The position numbers and the translations under genes were made by a program. The notes under the pieces were generated by a model, which saw only the letters and a program-made list of their open reading frames with translations, searched no databases and was not told the DNA's origin. A DNA stretch of 25,094 nucleotides. Origin: Priapulus caudatus (lineage: Eukaryota > Priapulida > Priapulimorpha > Priapulimorphida > Priapulidae). The stretch covers positions 7,813-32,906 of the forward strand of contig NW_014579325.1 of assembly GCF_000485595.1 (NCBI RefSeq), written 5' to 3'. This document shows positions 8,685 to 18,198 of the stretch, in pieces; position 1 is the stretch's first letter, and each line of letters begins with the position of its first letter.

Positions 8685-10165
8685 AGACTGTAGCATTACA
8701 ACGACACAAATAACTACTACTCCATTTCAATAAGCTTCACATATTGGACTCACGGGAGATAATACACATGAAAAACATTATTATTATACGGTGCTTATAC
8801 ATTGAATGGGTGGTTGATTTTATATTGACTGAACATGCGATTCACAGGTAACTCGAAGCGTCCAATCATGGCAGATATGAACACGGAAACGCGACAATTA
8901 TAGGTGATCATAAAGTACATTAACTAGAAATAATTTAAGCATAAAAAGAACACGAATGTTGCTAATAGGTATACAAAGATTGCGATAAAGGGATATGCCG
9001 AGAAGAGAAAAACACGAGTACATGCAATTTAAGTACTACAATAATAACCGGATAATAAGGTATTTTAACCAAGTAAACGTAAGAGGTACAGGGCATTTAA
9101 TTGCAACAATACCGAGGGATTTTAACCGGCAAACCCACAAAGAGCATTAGTTTAAAAACTACAATAATATGATATTTTAGCTAGCAAAACTACATCTAAG
9201 TTAAGTAATAAGTACTATGGGGTTTTACCTTTAATTATAGAAACAGTAGTGAATAAAACAAACCACAAGTAATATTTAACATTATGTGAACCAGGTACAT
9301 TTGCAGAATTATTAAATGAGATGAGAAACACGATCAATTGTTAGATTGTTATCGAAAACCCTAAGCAAGCGAATTCTCATCGAGAAAATTCTGTAACTGG
9401 GTAAGCCCATGAAGTACATTTAATTTAAATACAACAACAATAATGTATTTTAACTAAGTGAACACTGAAGTACATGTAATTAAAATACTGCAGCAATGAG
9501 AGATTTCGACATGATAAAATACGACAATCGTGGAAGCAAACAGCAACATGTTTCAAACTCAAGCACAAACGGGTAGCATATATCACTGGTTATACTAGAT
9601 TTTCTTGGTACACTATAACACTCTTTATATTATAGAATCAGTCGTGAATAATAATTCAAAATTTGCTTTCATTCACTCCTGTTTGAATGATGGTAAAATT
9701 AAATACGGGATTAATCAGGAATGATGATGATGATGATGGTGATGGGTGATGACAATGACGACGATGGCAACGATGATGACGATGATGATGATGACGGCGA
9801 CGATGACAATGTTGATTCACAATAAAACCTGCACAATCCCAAAATTATAAACCGCTTAATTACGAATAAAAAACTATTAAAATTTTCCTACGGAAGTTTA
9901 CAATAATTTGGGTATAATTGTATATACGGCAGTGATAGTGCCAATAAGCACCACCAACCAATACGTAAATGTGTGTAATGAGACTAAATTTGACATTTCA
10001 GAAGATAAAAATTATAATAAATTAAAGTAAAATGCAGTAGGCTTAAACATACGCGAATCGCAAAATTGTTTAATTGAGCAAATTAAAACAAAGGTAAATT
10101 TGCATTTGCAATTGAAAATGAAATATTATGCAAAAAAGCTATGCTGTATGTGAAATGTGCAACAC
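8685..10165. other. long noncoding block of unit B
   Basis: Counterpart of 1824-3314, highly similar with scattered substitutions and 1-7 bp indels. It includes the GAT repeat at 9721-9812. No exon or RNA gene was recognised. Confidence 0.6.
9721..9812. repeat. GAT/GAC trinucleotide repeat (unit B)
   Basis: Paralogue of 2864-2955 with nearly the same pattern of interruptions. Confidence 0.9.
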
Positions 10166-10761
10166 GTAAATCAGGAATACGTGATAATAAATATAGCAGG
10201 CCACCTAACATCAGCCATTAACAAGGTAAGCAGCCACTAAACCAGTGCCTTGAAAAGTAACTTCGTTCGGTCGCGGCGCGCATCGGCGAGAGCGACAGAC
10301 TGATACACGTTTGATTTCGTGGCATGTCACACAGCTTGATGAGTAGACTTAAATAACTATTAGTTATTAACTGTTAGTGTTAGTGTTACATGCAACTTTT
10401 GATTTCGTGGCATGTCACCCAGCTTGATGAGTAGACTTAAATAACTATTAGTTATTAACTGTTAGTGTTAGTGTTACATGCACCATTTGATTTTGTGGCA
10501 TATCACCCAGCTTGATGAGTAGAATTAAATAACTACTACTCAATTTCAACACGCTTTACATATTGAACTCACGGGAGATTTCTACACATGAAAAACACAA
10601 TTATTCTACGGTGGTTAATGAGTACATTGATTGAGTAACAGGTAAGATTTTATAGTGACTGAACAAACAATATAATAATATGTAACTCGACGCGTCCAAT
10701 CACGGGAGGTATGAACACGCAAACGCAAGAGTTATAGGTAATCATAAATGACATTAATTAG
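10166..10761. other. unit B-specific segment
   Basis: Replaces the CACG array of unit A between two matched boundaries (GTGCAACAC on one side, AGATTTAAGCACGAG on the other). It holds the 88-bp repeat. From about 10530 it continues with an older diverged copy of 1850-2095 (ACTCACGGGAGAT, CGCGTCCAATCA). No gene is seen. Confidence 0.55.
10311..10530. repeat. 88-bp tandem repeat, about 2.5 copies
   Basis: Units begin TTGATTTCGTGGCATGTCAC at 10311 and 10399 and, slightly changed, at 10487: two exact 88-bp steps. Each full unit contains the near-palindrome AATAACTATTAGTTATT and a TTAGTG triplication. The second full unit is nearly identical to the first, so the duplication is young. No copy was found in unit A. 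Confidence 0.92.
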
Positions 10762-11053
10762 AGATTTAAGCACGAGAAAAACACATAAATATTGGTAAGA
10801 TAACCACTACAATACAAAGTATATGCTGACACGAGAACACGAGTGTGGTTGGCTATCGTACTCAGTAATAATTATTTTACCGCAGTAGAAATAATTTAAT
10901 CACAGTTAATTTTTTCCCTTTTTACCAAATCAGAAGCCTTGTTCCACATACATGAACCGCGGTTAAATTATGTAGTACTGTACTCTACTATATATTACTA
11001 ATTACGAAAAACTGATTAAGCGAGATGTTAGCATGGGGACGCGATACAGCCAT

Positions 11054-11448
11054 TTACTCTGGGAATTTTTCACAGACGTAATAACGTGGCCAATTACCGG
11101 CAGAATACGCGTCACTGCCTATATCAATCATAACGTAGTCTACTCCATCTGCATTAGTGGGTTCAGAAGGACCCCACACGGTAGGTGCACACATGTCTAC
11201 CTGTCTTCCGGTAGCATTCCAAACCCATCGCGTGTCCACAGCAATGTCGTTGCCACCGGTCCACCATGGGTTGTTGAAGTATGGCGCCAGTAAATATTTT
11301 TCTCCCGGTGATTCCAGACTGACGAGGTCGGCTCCCATGCTGATGCAGTGGTCACGTGCCTCTTGCCACATACGCCTGTACGTTGTCTCAATGTGGTAAC
11401 AGTTTCCCCGGAATTCCACAAAGTCTGCAGGGCATTGTCCGGTGTTTA
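11054..11448 (-). CDS. PAN-CTLD gene 2, exon 2 (C-type lectin-like domain)
   Basis: Terminal exon of gene 2, 395 nt, the same length as in gene 1. The acceptor is GATGTTCCAG, with a weaker pyrimidine tract than gene 1. Phase-1 joining to exon 1 gives Val-Asn-Thr-Gly-Gln then Cys-Pro. It retains all the CTLD landmarks of gene 1: CP start, NCY, ARDHC, GADLVSLES, WTGG, WVW, VCEK, stop TAA. It likewise lacks the inner cysteine pair and carries the same extra cysteine in D-M-C-A-P. Differences from gene 1 cluster in a few short patches (after ETT, around the APYF-PWW loop, and between the D-Y-V strand and the final VCEK), which are surface-loop positions in CTLDs. The frame is intact, suggesting constraint. 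Confidence 0.87.
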
Positions 11449-12230
11449 CTGGAACATCGGTAGCGAATTTCAATATATAAATGCGCTGAGTTACATCATG
11501 TTACTTCTATTCGCTATCATTTGAATTAACTGACGCGGAGATTTTGTAAACATTTTTTATGTCAATTTCACCAGTGTGCTAAATTACTTTTTTGTGTGAT
11601 ATAAACTCTCAGCAAGTGAGGCTTTTATCAAATTAACTGAAGAAAACTTTTGGGTAATTTACGTTAGAATTTGCAACCGAATTAGCCTGTTTATTGACTG
11701 TGTAAGCAATTTGCCTGGTTCTGAGGAATCAACCTCCGGGTAATATGACCCCTCCAGATGGTCACCCCGTAATAATAGTTTCATTTGTTTTTGTGTTTAT
11801 TGTTCTGAATATAATTTCTTCGGGGAAATGATTGTTCTGGGAGTGATTGTCCGGGAAGTAATTGTTACGGAGTGATTGTCCGGGGAGTGATTGTTACGGA
11901 GTGATTGTCCGGGGTGTGATTGTTACAGAGTGATTGTCCAGGAAGTGATTGTCCGGGAAGTGGTTGTTACAGGGTGATTGTCCGAGGGCGGGTACTGAGA
12001 CCAATTCTTTACAACAAAGCAGCAAAATGACAAAAAAATAATGCAAAATAATAGAAAATAAAACAATATTTAAAACCACAACTGCAGTCGAATAGATTAA
12101 TATTTATACTTTTTAGTCATGAAAACAACTATTTTAGTTTGAGTTACGGCGATTATTGAATCCGAGGTTTGCACATCTTTTACTCACACCCCTAAAAATA
12201 ATTAAACGCAATTTAAATATAATGACTAAC
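11449..12230 (-). other. phase-1 intron of gene 2
   Basis: A 782-bp intron, shorter than that of gene 1, with donor G|GTTAGT at 12230. 11473-11740 aligns moderately with 4177-4440. It contains a shorter, more diverged minisatellite at 11823-11985. No coding signal. Confidence 0.83.
11823..11985. repeat. intronic minisatellite (gene 2)
   Basis: Units of about 14-18 bp such as GGAGTGATTGTCCGGG and GAGTGATTGTTAC, related to GGGGTGATTGTCC but with a GTTAC variant peculiar to this copy. Same intron position as the arrays in gene 1 and unit C. Confidence 0.88.
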
Positions 12231-12615
12231 CTTTCATGTAGAAGTCGTAGTTGTTCTCGGTGACAATTGCAGCGCCGACGTCAGTGTCTGCGTAGGCGCT
12301 CAACTCGCACTGTTTTGGGGTTGCTGTGGTGGTCTCTATGTTATAACCGGTGCAGCCCGGGGTGCGGGCGCAAAAGAATGCACACTGAAGCATCCTTCTG
12401 ACGATCATCGTCTCAAGAAGACAACCTCTAACCGCCTCTCCCTTTAATTGGAGTTGATATCTTGCCGCGTTTGTACCGCTTGTCGTGCATAGCAGAATGA
12501 AAAGCAAAGTCAGCCAAAAACGGACGCAGATATCGTAATTTAGCTTTCTATTAATCGCTCGGCTCTGAAGACGACTCTTGCAACACGACATGGCGTTCAT
12601 AGTAATAATGAACAT
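12231..12615 (-). CDS. PAN-CTLD gene 2, exon 1 (hydrophobic N-terminus + PAN/apple-like domain)
   Basis: First coding exon of gene 2. Three in-frame ATGs (12615, 12600, 12591) are possible starts; the third (GCC-ATG) has a G at -3. From 12615 the spliced product is 259 residues. A basic N-terminal stretch (CCKSRLQSR..NRKLN) precedes the hydrophobic core FWLTLLFILLC and a TNA cleavage-like site, so it could be a long signal peptide or a type II anchor. The PAN-like domain has the same five-cysteine spacing as gene 1 (C-x12-C-x3-C-x5-C-x14-C-E-L), but the NTT sequon of gene 1 is lost. The exon ends Met-Lys-G|GTTAGT. The N-terminal leader is unrelated to that of gene 1 upstream of the cleavage site, so the leader was exchanged or replaced. 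Confidence 0.82.
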
Positions 12616-13340
12616 CGAAGGTCCAACGTGCAAAGATTTCTCTCGCGTTCTTTTCGCCTGTCGGTCGGAAACACGTTGAACAAGAGAAACTATAACCAGA
12701 ACCGACGGTGACGAGTTTACAATGACAAGTGATCTGCAGGAAAGGCGCAGCTAAGCCGCTCCGATCATGAAGGCATGCGTGGACAATACACCCCCTCCCC
12801 CCATCATTAACTTGACACGCGAACCATGCCGATGCTGCCAACCAATCAGCGACACGTGGATTTCGTGAACACACGCCGCTATTATGATCACATTGATTCA
12901 GTGCGTACGTGTTACATGCTGGTCGACTCGATATAACAACCACCGGTACTTATTATGCCGGGGTGGGACCAGAGAAAATGTTACATTACAGTCTGTAGCG
13001 TGATGAGTAAACACAACAGACCTAGATGACCTCACTAGATGATTATTTTTCTCTTAGATTTCTATAAAATAATCTATCGATGTATGGGATCACGATAAGG
13101 ATACTGGTGGCGCTTTTAAGCTTGTTCTAAAAGCGAAATAAGTAAATAGAATGCCGAGTAAACATATTTATTTTGTTGAATACTTGCGAAGTTAGGCTGG
13201 TAAAGCAGTTATGCACATAGATATTACCATAATGACAAATTCATGTCAAATAAATGTCAGATTCATGTCAATAGTAACAAATTCAATGTCATTATTAACC
13301 CCTGATATTACCAAGGGTTAATTATGACATTATTGTCATT
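12616..13340 (-). promoter_or_regulatory. upstream region of gene 2, conserved in unit C
   Basis: Noncoding DNA upstream of the gene 2 start, closely matched by 14721-15450 upstream of the unit C exon. Candidate elements in both: a CCAATCA box (12842-12848; 14949-14955), a CACGTG E-box just beyond it (12853-12858; 14960-14965), and a cluster of TGTCA/TGACA half-sites at about 13228-13340. No TATA box was identified. The right end, 13340/13341, is a duplication junction where upstream DNA abuts intron-derived sequence. Regulatory function is inferred from position and conservation only. Confidence 0.4.
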
Positions 13341-14335
13341 ACACAATGTTACGTCTATTCGTGATCACTTTAATTAACCGATGCGGAGATTTTGTGAATT
13401 GTTTTTTATTCGTTTTACTAGTGTGCTTATTTCACTTTTGTCGGTGATACAAACTTTTAACTGGTGAGGTTTTTATTAAATTAACCGAAAAAAAAGAAGC
13501 CAGGTAAGTTGAATTATCGTATGCACGAGAATTAACCTGTTTAATAACTGTGTAAGTTGTAGCTATTTTTTCAGTTCTAAGAAAACGCCCTCGAGGTTTG
13601 TGCCCCAGCCTCGGACATCAGCCTCTAACATTGATCAACTGGAAAATTATCTCCCGGACAATAATGAAGCGGGCATTTACCCCGCCCCCCCCGGAAACTC
13701 ACCCCCGCTAATCACCCTCATAATCTTAGTTTCTTTTGTGTTGTAAAGTATTACGCTGAATTTAATAATTACAAAAATTAATTTTAGAAAGAAAATATCA
13801 AATACAAGTTGAATCATGCATATATATATATATTGGGGGTATATATTCGGGGGGTATTGTCCTGGGGTAATTGTCCGGGGTCATTGTCCAGGAGTGATTC
13901 TCCGGCGTGATTGTTTGGGGTGACTGTTCGCGGGCGATTTCCCGGGGAGGATTGTCCGGGGGTGATTGTCCGGGATGGGATTGTCCGGGGTGATTGTCCG
14001 GGGGTGATTGCTCGGGGTGATTGTCCGGGGTGATTGTCCGGGGTGATTGTCCGGGGGTGATTGCTCGGGGTGATTGTCCGGGGGTGATTGTCCAATAGAT
14101 TGTTGTCCAGATACCGTTTGTTTAGCTCAAAGCGGCAATATGACACATTACTATCAAAAGTAAACAAAAGCAACACGGCTGTCGAATAGTTTATACTTTC
14201 TATATAAGAAAACTACTCTTTTAGTTTTAGTCACGGTGAGGTTATGACTTTTAATAAAATCCAAATTCCGAGGGTGAATGGTTTTCACGCATATTCCTGA
14301 TACAATTACAGCGTAACTGATATATAATTACTAAC
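13341..14335 (-). other. unit C intron remnant without its CTLD exon
   Basis: Nearly identical copy of the gene 1 intron from 4197 upward, with the stretch 4680-4833 missing and a shorter minisatellite. The copy stops 39 bp short of the CTLD acceptor at 4158, so the donor of the unit C exon has no local partner. Confidence 0.85.
13845..14093. repeat. intronic minisatellite (unit C)
   Basis: GGGGTGATTGTCC/GGGGGTGATTGCTC units as in gene 1 but fewer copies, indicating contraction or expansion since the A-to-C copying event. Confidence 0.9.
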
Positions 14336-14720
14336 CTTTCATATAGAAGTCGTAGTTGTTATCGGTGACAATTGCAGCGCCGACGTCAGTGTCTGCGTAG
14401 GCGCTCAGCTCGCACTGTTTGCTGGTTGATGTGGTGTTCTCCATGTTATAACCGGTGCAGCCTAAAGTGCGGCCGCAAAAGAATGCACACTGAGGCATCC
14501 TTCTGACGATCATCGTCTCAAGAAGACAACCTCTAACCGCCTCTCCCTTTAATTGTAGTTGATATCTTGCCGCGTTTGCACCGCTTGTCGTGCATAGCAG
14601 AATGAAAAGCAAAGTCAGCCAAAAACAGACGCAGATATCGTAATTTAGCTTTCTGTTAATCGCTCGGCCCTGAAGACGACTCTTGCAACACGACATGGCG
14701 TTCATAGTAATAATGAACAT
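14336..14720 (-). CDS. orphan PAN exon of unit C (mosaic third copy, partial gene)
   Basis: An intact first exon with the same possible ATGs as gene 2 (first at 14720), hydrophobic core FWLTLLFILLC, TNA cleavage-like site, full five-cysteine PAN-like domain and the G|GTTAGT donor. Sequence upstream of about 14508 (N-terminal half) matches gene 2; sequence below 14494 (C-terminal half, including the NTT sequon) matches gene 1. The exon is therefore a recombinant. No CTLD exon follows before gene 2. It may be a dead partial copy, may encode a short PAN-only secreted protein by reading the in-frame stop just inside the intron (MKG then stop), or may splice to the gene 2 CTLD exon, whose acceptor has the matching phase. 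The intact frame argues that it is young or used. Confidence 0.7.
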
Positions 14721-15869
14721 CGAAGGTCCAACGTGCAAAGATTTCTCTCGCGCTCTCTTTACCTGTCGGTCGGAAACACGTTGAACAAGAGAAACTAGAA
14801 CCAGAACCGACGGTGACAAGTTTAGAATGACCAGTGATCTGCAAGAAAGGCGCAGCTAAGCCGCTCCGATCATGAAGACATGCGTGGGCAATACGCCCCC
14901 CCCTCCCCCATCCTAAACATGACACGCGAACCATGCCGATGCTGCCAACCAATCAGCAACACGTGGATTTCGTGAACACACGCCGCTATTATGATCACAT
15001 TGATTCAGTGCGTACGTGTTACATGCTGGTCGACTCGATATAACAACCACCGGTACTCATTATGCCGGGGTGGGACCAGAGAAAATGTTACATTACAGTC
15101 GTTGTAGGTGGATGAGTAAAACACAGACTAGATGACCTCACTAGATGATTTTTTTCTCTTAGATTTCTATTAAAATTAATCTATCGATGTATGGGGATAT
15201 AATAAGGTACTGGTAATCTAGCGCTTTAAAGCTTGTTCTAAAGCCGGGAATTAAGTAATGACATGCCGAGGTAACTATTTATATCGTTGCATACTTGCGA
15301 GTTATTGGCTGTAGCTGAAGACAGTTTATGCGCATAGATATTACATTTAATAACAATTCATGTCAACTATGTCAGATTCATGTCAATATTAGTTAACAAT
15401 TCCAATTGTCATTATTAACCCCTGATGATTACCAAGGTTATTTATTTGACATTTGTCATGTTATTATGGTTCGCCCTTTTGACATTTATTAACCACTGAT
15501 ATTACTGGCCTTCTGAAACTAACATTAATTGGCAGCTTCATGCCCGGTCACATTTTACCAGAGGGTTATAATGTGACATTATTTGTCGTGATTATTATTT
15601 TGACACTTCATGTATCCCTGGTTTATGTGTTTTTCAGTTCTGGATACTACATCTTAGGACGTCCAATGTTGTGCTGGCTGTGTAGCGGGCCTTTTAAGCG
15701 GTTTGGCTAGCATTTTATAATTTCAGATTCTCGTGACTCTCGGAATGTTCTGGGATGGATTTTTATTCGAAACTGATGTTATAAATGGAGCCTTCGTGTC
15801 ACCGGCTTACATGCGTTACAACGTTAATAATCAAACCGACGCAGATCATATTCGACTGTGCGCCATTGA
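14721..15869. other. intergenic region between the unit C exon and a divergent PAN-like frame
   Basis: 14721 to about 15100 matches 12616-12995 with few differences. From about 15100 to 15450 the match to 12995-13340 continues but with frequent 1-5 bp insertions and deletions. Beyond 15450 no paralogue is seen, apart from more TGACATT/TTGTCA motifs up to about 15620. A short plus-strand frame at 15727-15873 starts after an acceptor-like TTTATAATTTCAG; it is not recognised. Confidence 0.5.
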
Positions 15870-16205
15870 ATGATAATGACGAGCATGACTTTCCGTCACG
15901 TAGCTACAGTCACCATTATTGTTTGGTGCAGTGTATACGCACTGAGCTGTCTTACTTATAACTGGTTATCTTACAGAGCTTCTATGCGCACCAGTCTGTG
16001 CACGTTTCTCTGCGCGGCAAGAGAAACTACTATAGCCTCGAATTTAAATCTTGTTGTTTTCTACAGCAACGCCTGCATGCTAAATCATTGGTCTGCGGGC
16101 GCCGCGACTAACTGGAGAAAATGCTACGACTATGTACGTAATAAAAACACGGCTTCGCCGAGATTAGGACTGGTTTATTGGCGCTCCGTGGTTGCTAGTA
16201 CGTAG
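15870..16205 (+). CDS. possible divergent PAN-like first exon
   Basis: A 111-codon frame on the opposite strand. From the ATG at 15885 it reads as a plausible signal peptide (MTFRHVATVTIIVWCSVYALS), followed by cysteines with spacing C-x16-C-x3-C-x20-C-x-L. Genes 1 and 2 have C-x12-C-x3-C-x20-C-x-L when the middle cysteine is counted inside the x20, and share C-[AT]-F-[FL]-C. The middle cysteine is replaced by Thr. Possible splice donors follow the domain: GTACGT at 16134 and, in phase 1 like the other family members, GTAATA at 16138. No CTLD exon was found downstream before the repeats. It may be an old divergent paralogue, or a chance frame: overall residue identity is low and the local sequence quality is uncertain. 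Confidence 0.35.
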   Translation: MIMTSMTFRHVATVTIIVWCSVYALSCLTYNWLSYRASMRTSLCTFLCAARETTIASNLNLVVFYSNACMLNHWSAGAATNWRKCYDYVRNKNTASPRLGLVYWRSVVAST

Positions 16206-16379
16206 GTGTTCCGTTATATTTTGCACGACAGTAATTAGCCTAGTTCGTAGTTACAGTCTGCGCATGCGGCGAACTTAGCACGAATTCTTCGCGGGCCAGA
16301 GTCATTTCTAGACAAAATATTTCGTCTTTCGACCGCTACAGTTTCACATACGAGTTGCATCTGTGTCGTTGTATGCCTA

Positions 16380-17310
16380 CAGTCTTTGAGTGTGCCACGT
16401 GCACGTGTGTGACGTTACGTGCGTGGTGTCGTGGCCACGTACACGTTCGTGCCTGTAGGCCGTTGCGTAGCGTGCCTGCCTGCGTGTGCACGTACATCGT
16501 ACGCGCCCGTGCGTGTGTTGCTTGTGCGTGGTGGGCAAGTTACACGTGCGTGCGTTGGTGCGCTGCGTATGTAGATACACGTGCGTGCGGGGGGATCATC
16601 GTGGGCACGTGCACGTGCGTGCGTGCGTGCGTTGCACTACACGTGCGTTGCGTAGCGGAGCGTGCGTGTTGCACGTAACGTGCGGGCGTGCGTGCTGCGT
16701 TGTGCACGTACACGTGCGGGCGTGCTGTGCATGTGCATACCACGTGCGGGCGTGCGGTCGCGTGTGCACGTACACATGCCGGGCGTGCGTGATGCGAGTG
16801 CGTTCGTGCACCATAAACGTGCGGGCGTGCGGGGCGTGTGCAGGTACATATGCGGCCGTGCGTGTGCACGTACACGTGCGTGGTGCTCGGTGCGATGTCA
16901 CGTGTTGCGTTGCGTGTGTGCAGTACACATGCGTGGCATGCGTTGTGTGCGTGTGCACCGTAAGAGTGCGTGCGTGTTGCACTACAGTGCGCACGTGCGT
17001 GTGCACCGTACACGTGCCAGTGCCGTGCGTGCGTCGATATGCACGGTACACGTGCGTGCGTGTCGCGTGCTGTTTGCACGTACATGGTGCGTGCCGTGCC
17101 GCTACAGTCGTGCATGTTATGCTGCGTGCGTCGCGTGTGCATGTACCTGTGCGTGCGTCGCGTGGCGTGATGCATGGCTACATACCGTGCGTGCGGCGGT
17201 GGGCACGTTAAATGTGTGCTGTGCGCTGCGGCGTGCCGTGGCGGCTGCGTGTGGCACGTACCGTGCGTGCGTGCGTTGCGTGCGGTTATGTGCGTGCGCA
17301 CGTACATGTG
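16380..17310. repeat. degenerate GTGC minisatellite, inverted relative to the CACG arrays
   Basis: Almost unbroken GTGCGTGC with recurring GTGCACGTACACGTGCG blocks at irregular spacing of roughly 25-60 bp (for example near 16704, 16764, 16865, 17039). These blocks are the reverse complement of the ACGTGTACGTGCAC blocks at 8447-8684. Much less regular than those arrays. The long Cys/Val/Arg or His/Thr/Ala frames here are artefacts of composition. Confidence 0.85.
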
Positions 17311-18007
17311 TAAAAAAGAAAAAAAACGTACAAGTTAAGAGACGACCGTGCACACGAATGGCAGGGCAAAGTGAAAAAAGGCAACGTAACGAACAGTGCG
17401 GGACAAAAAAAAAAAAAAAAAAAACAAAAACAAAAAAAAAAAACAAAGAAAAAAAAAAACAAAAAAAAAACTAAAAAAAAAAAAAAGAACAAAAAAAAAA
17501 ACCAAAAAAAACAAAAACAAAAAAAAAAACAAAAAAAAACAAGAAAATAAGTCGAGCACAAAAAAGTGAACAGAATAAAGCGTGACGATGAAAGGTTGAA
17601 GATTACAAAAAATGCACAGTGACACAGTGCGTGGCAGTGCGAGCAAAACAAAAAAAAAAGAAAAAAAACAAAAAAAAATAAAAAACCGTGCGATGTAGCC
17701 GTACACAACAGTAAAGCAGGAAATAAAAGAACGTGAAAGCTGACAAGGCTGTGGACGTGCGTAAGTAGCCAACAAATACACGTGAGAGCGTGACAGTGGC
17801 CACGGGCGATATCGATGACACGGAATAGCTCGTAAGTAACGTGCGATCGTAGCAGTACGATAAATCGTAAAGAACACATCAAAGATGCAAACAGTAGCAA
17901 AGAGCACGTACACGTGCAATCAAAGCAGAATAAAAAGCGAGCACAAGAAAAATGCACCGCATAACACGTAAAGCGTGCAAGGAGAAGAAAAAAAAAAAAA
18001 AAAAAAA

Positions 18008-18054
<47 letters not shown>

Positions 18055-18076
18055 AAAAAAAAAATAAAAAAGAAAA

Positions 18077-18108
<32 letters not shown>

Positions 18109-18110
18109 AG

Positions 18111-18198
<88 letters not shown>

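Noticed and set aside
8216-8730. Long open frames over the CACG array on both strands
   Set aside because: A repeat of four bases without stops keeps all frames open; the products are Cys/Val/Arg or His/Thr/Ala strings and change completely between copies.
12551-12943. Minus-strand frame upstream of gene 2 (and its copy at 14656-14952)
   Set aside because: Overlaps the start of exon 1 in another frame, has no domain, and the two copies differ by frame-disturbing changes.
16355-17474. Open frames up to 270 codons on both strands over the GTGC array
   Set aside because: Same compositional cause; several overlapping frames on both strands are open at once and none shows a domain.
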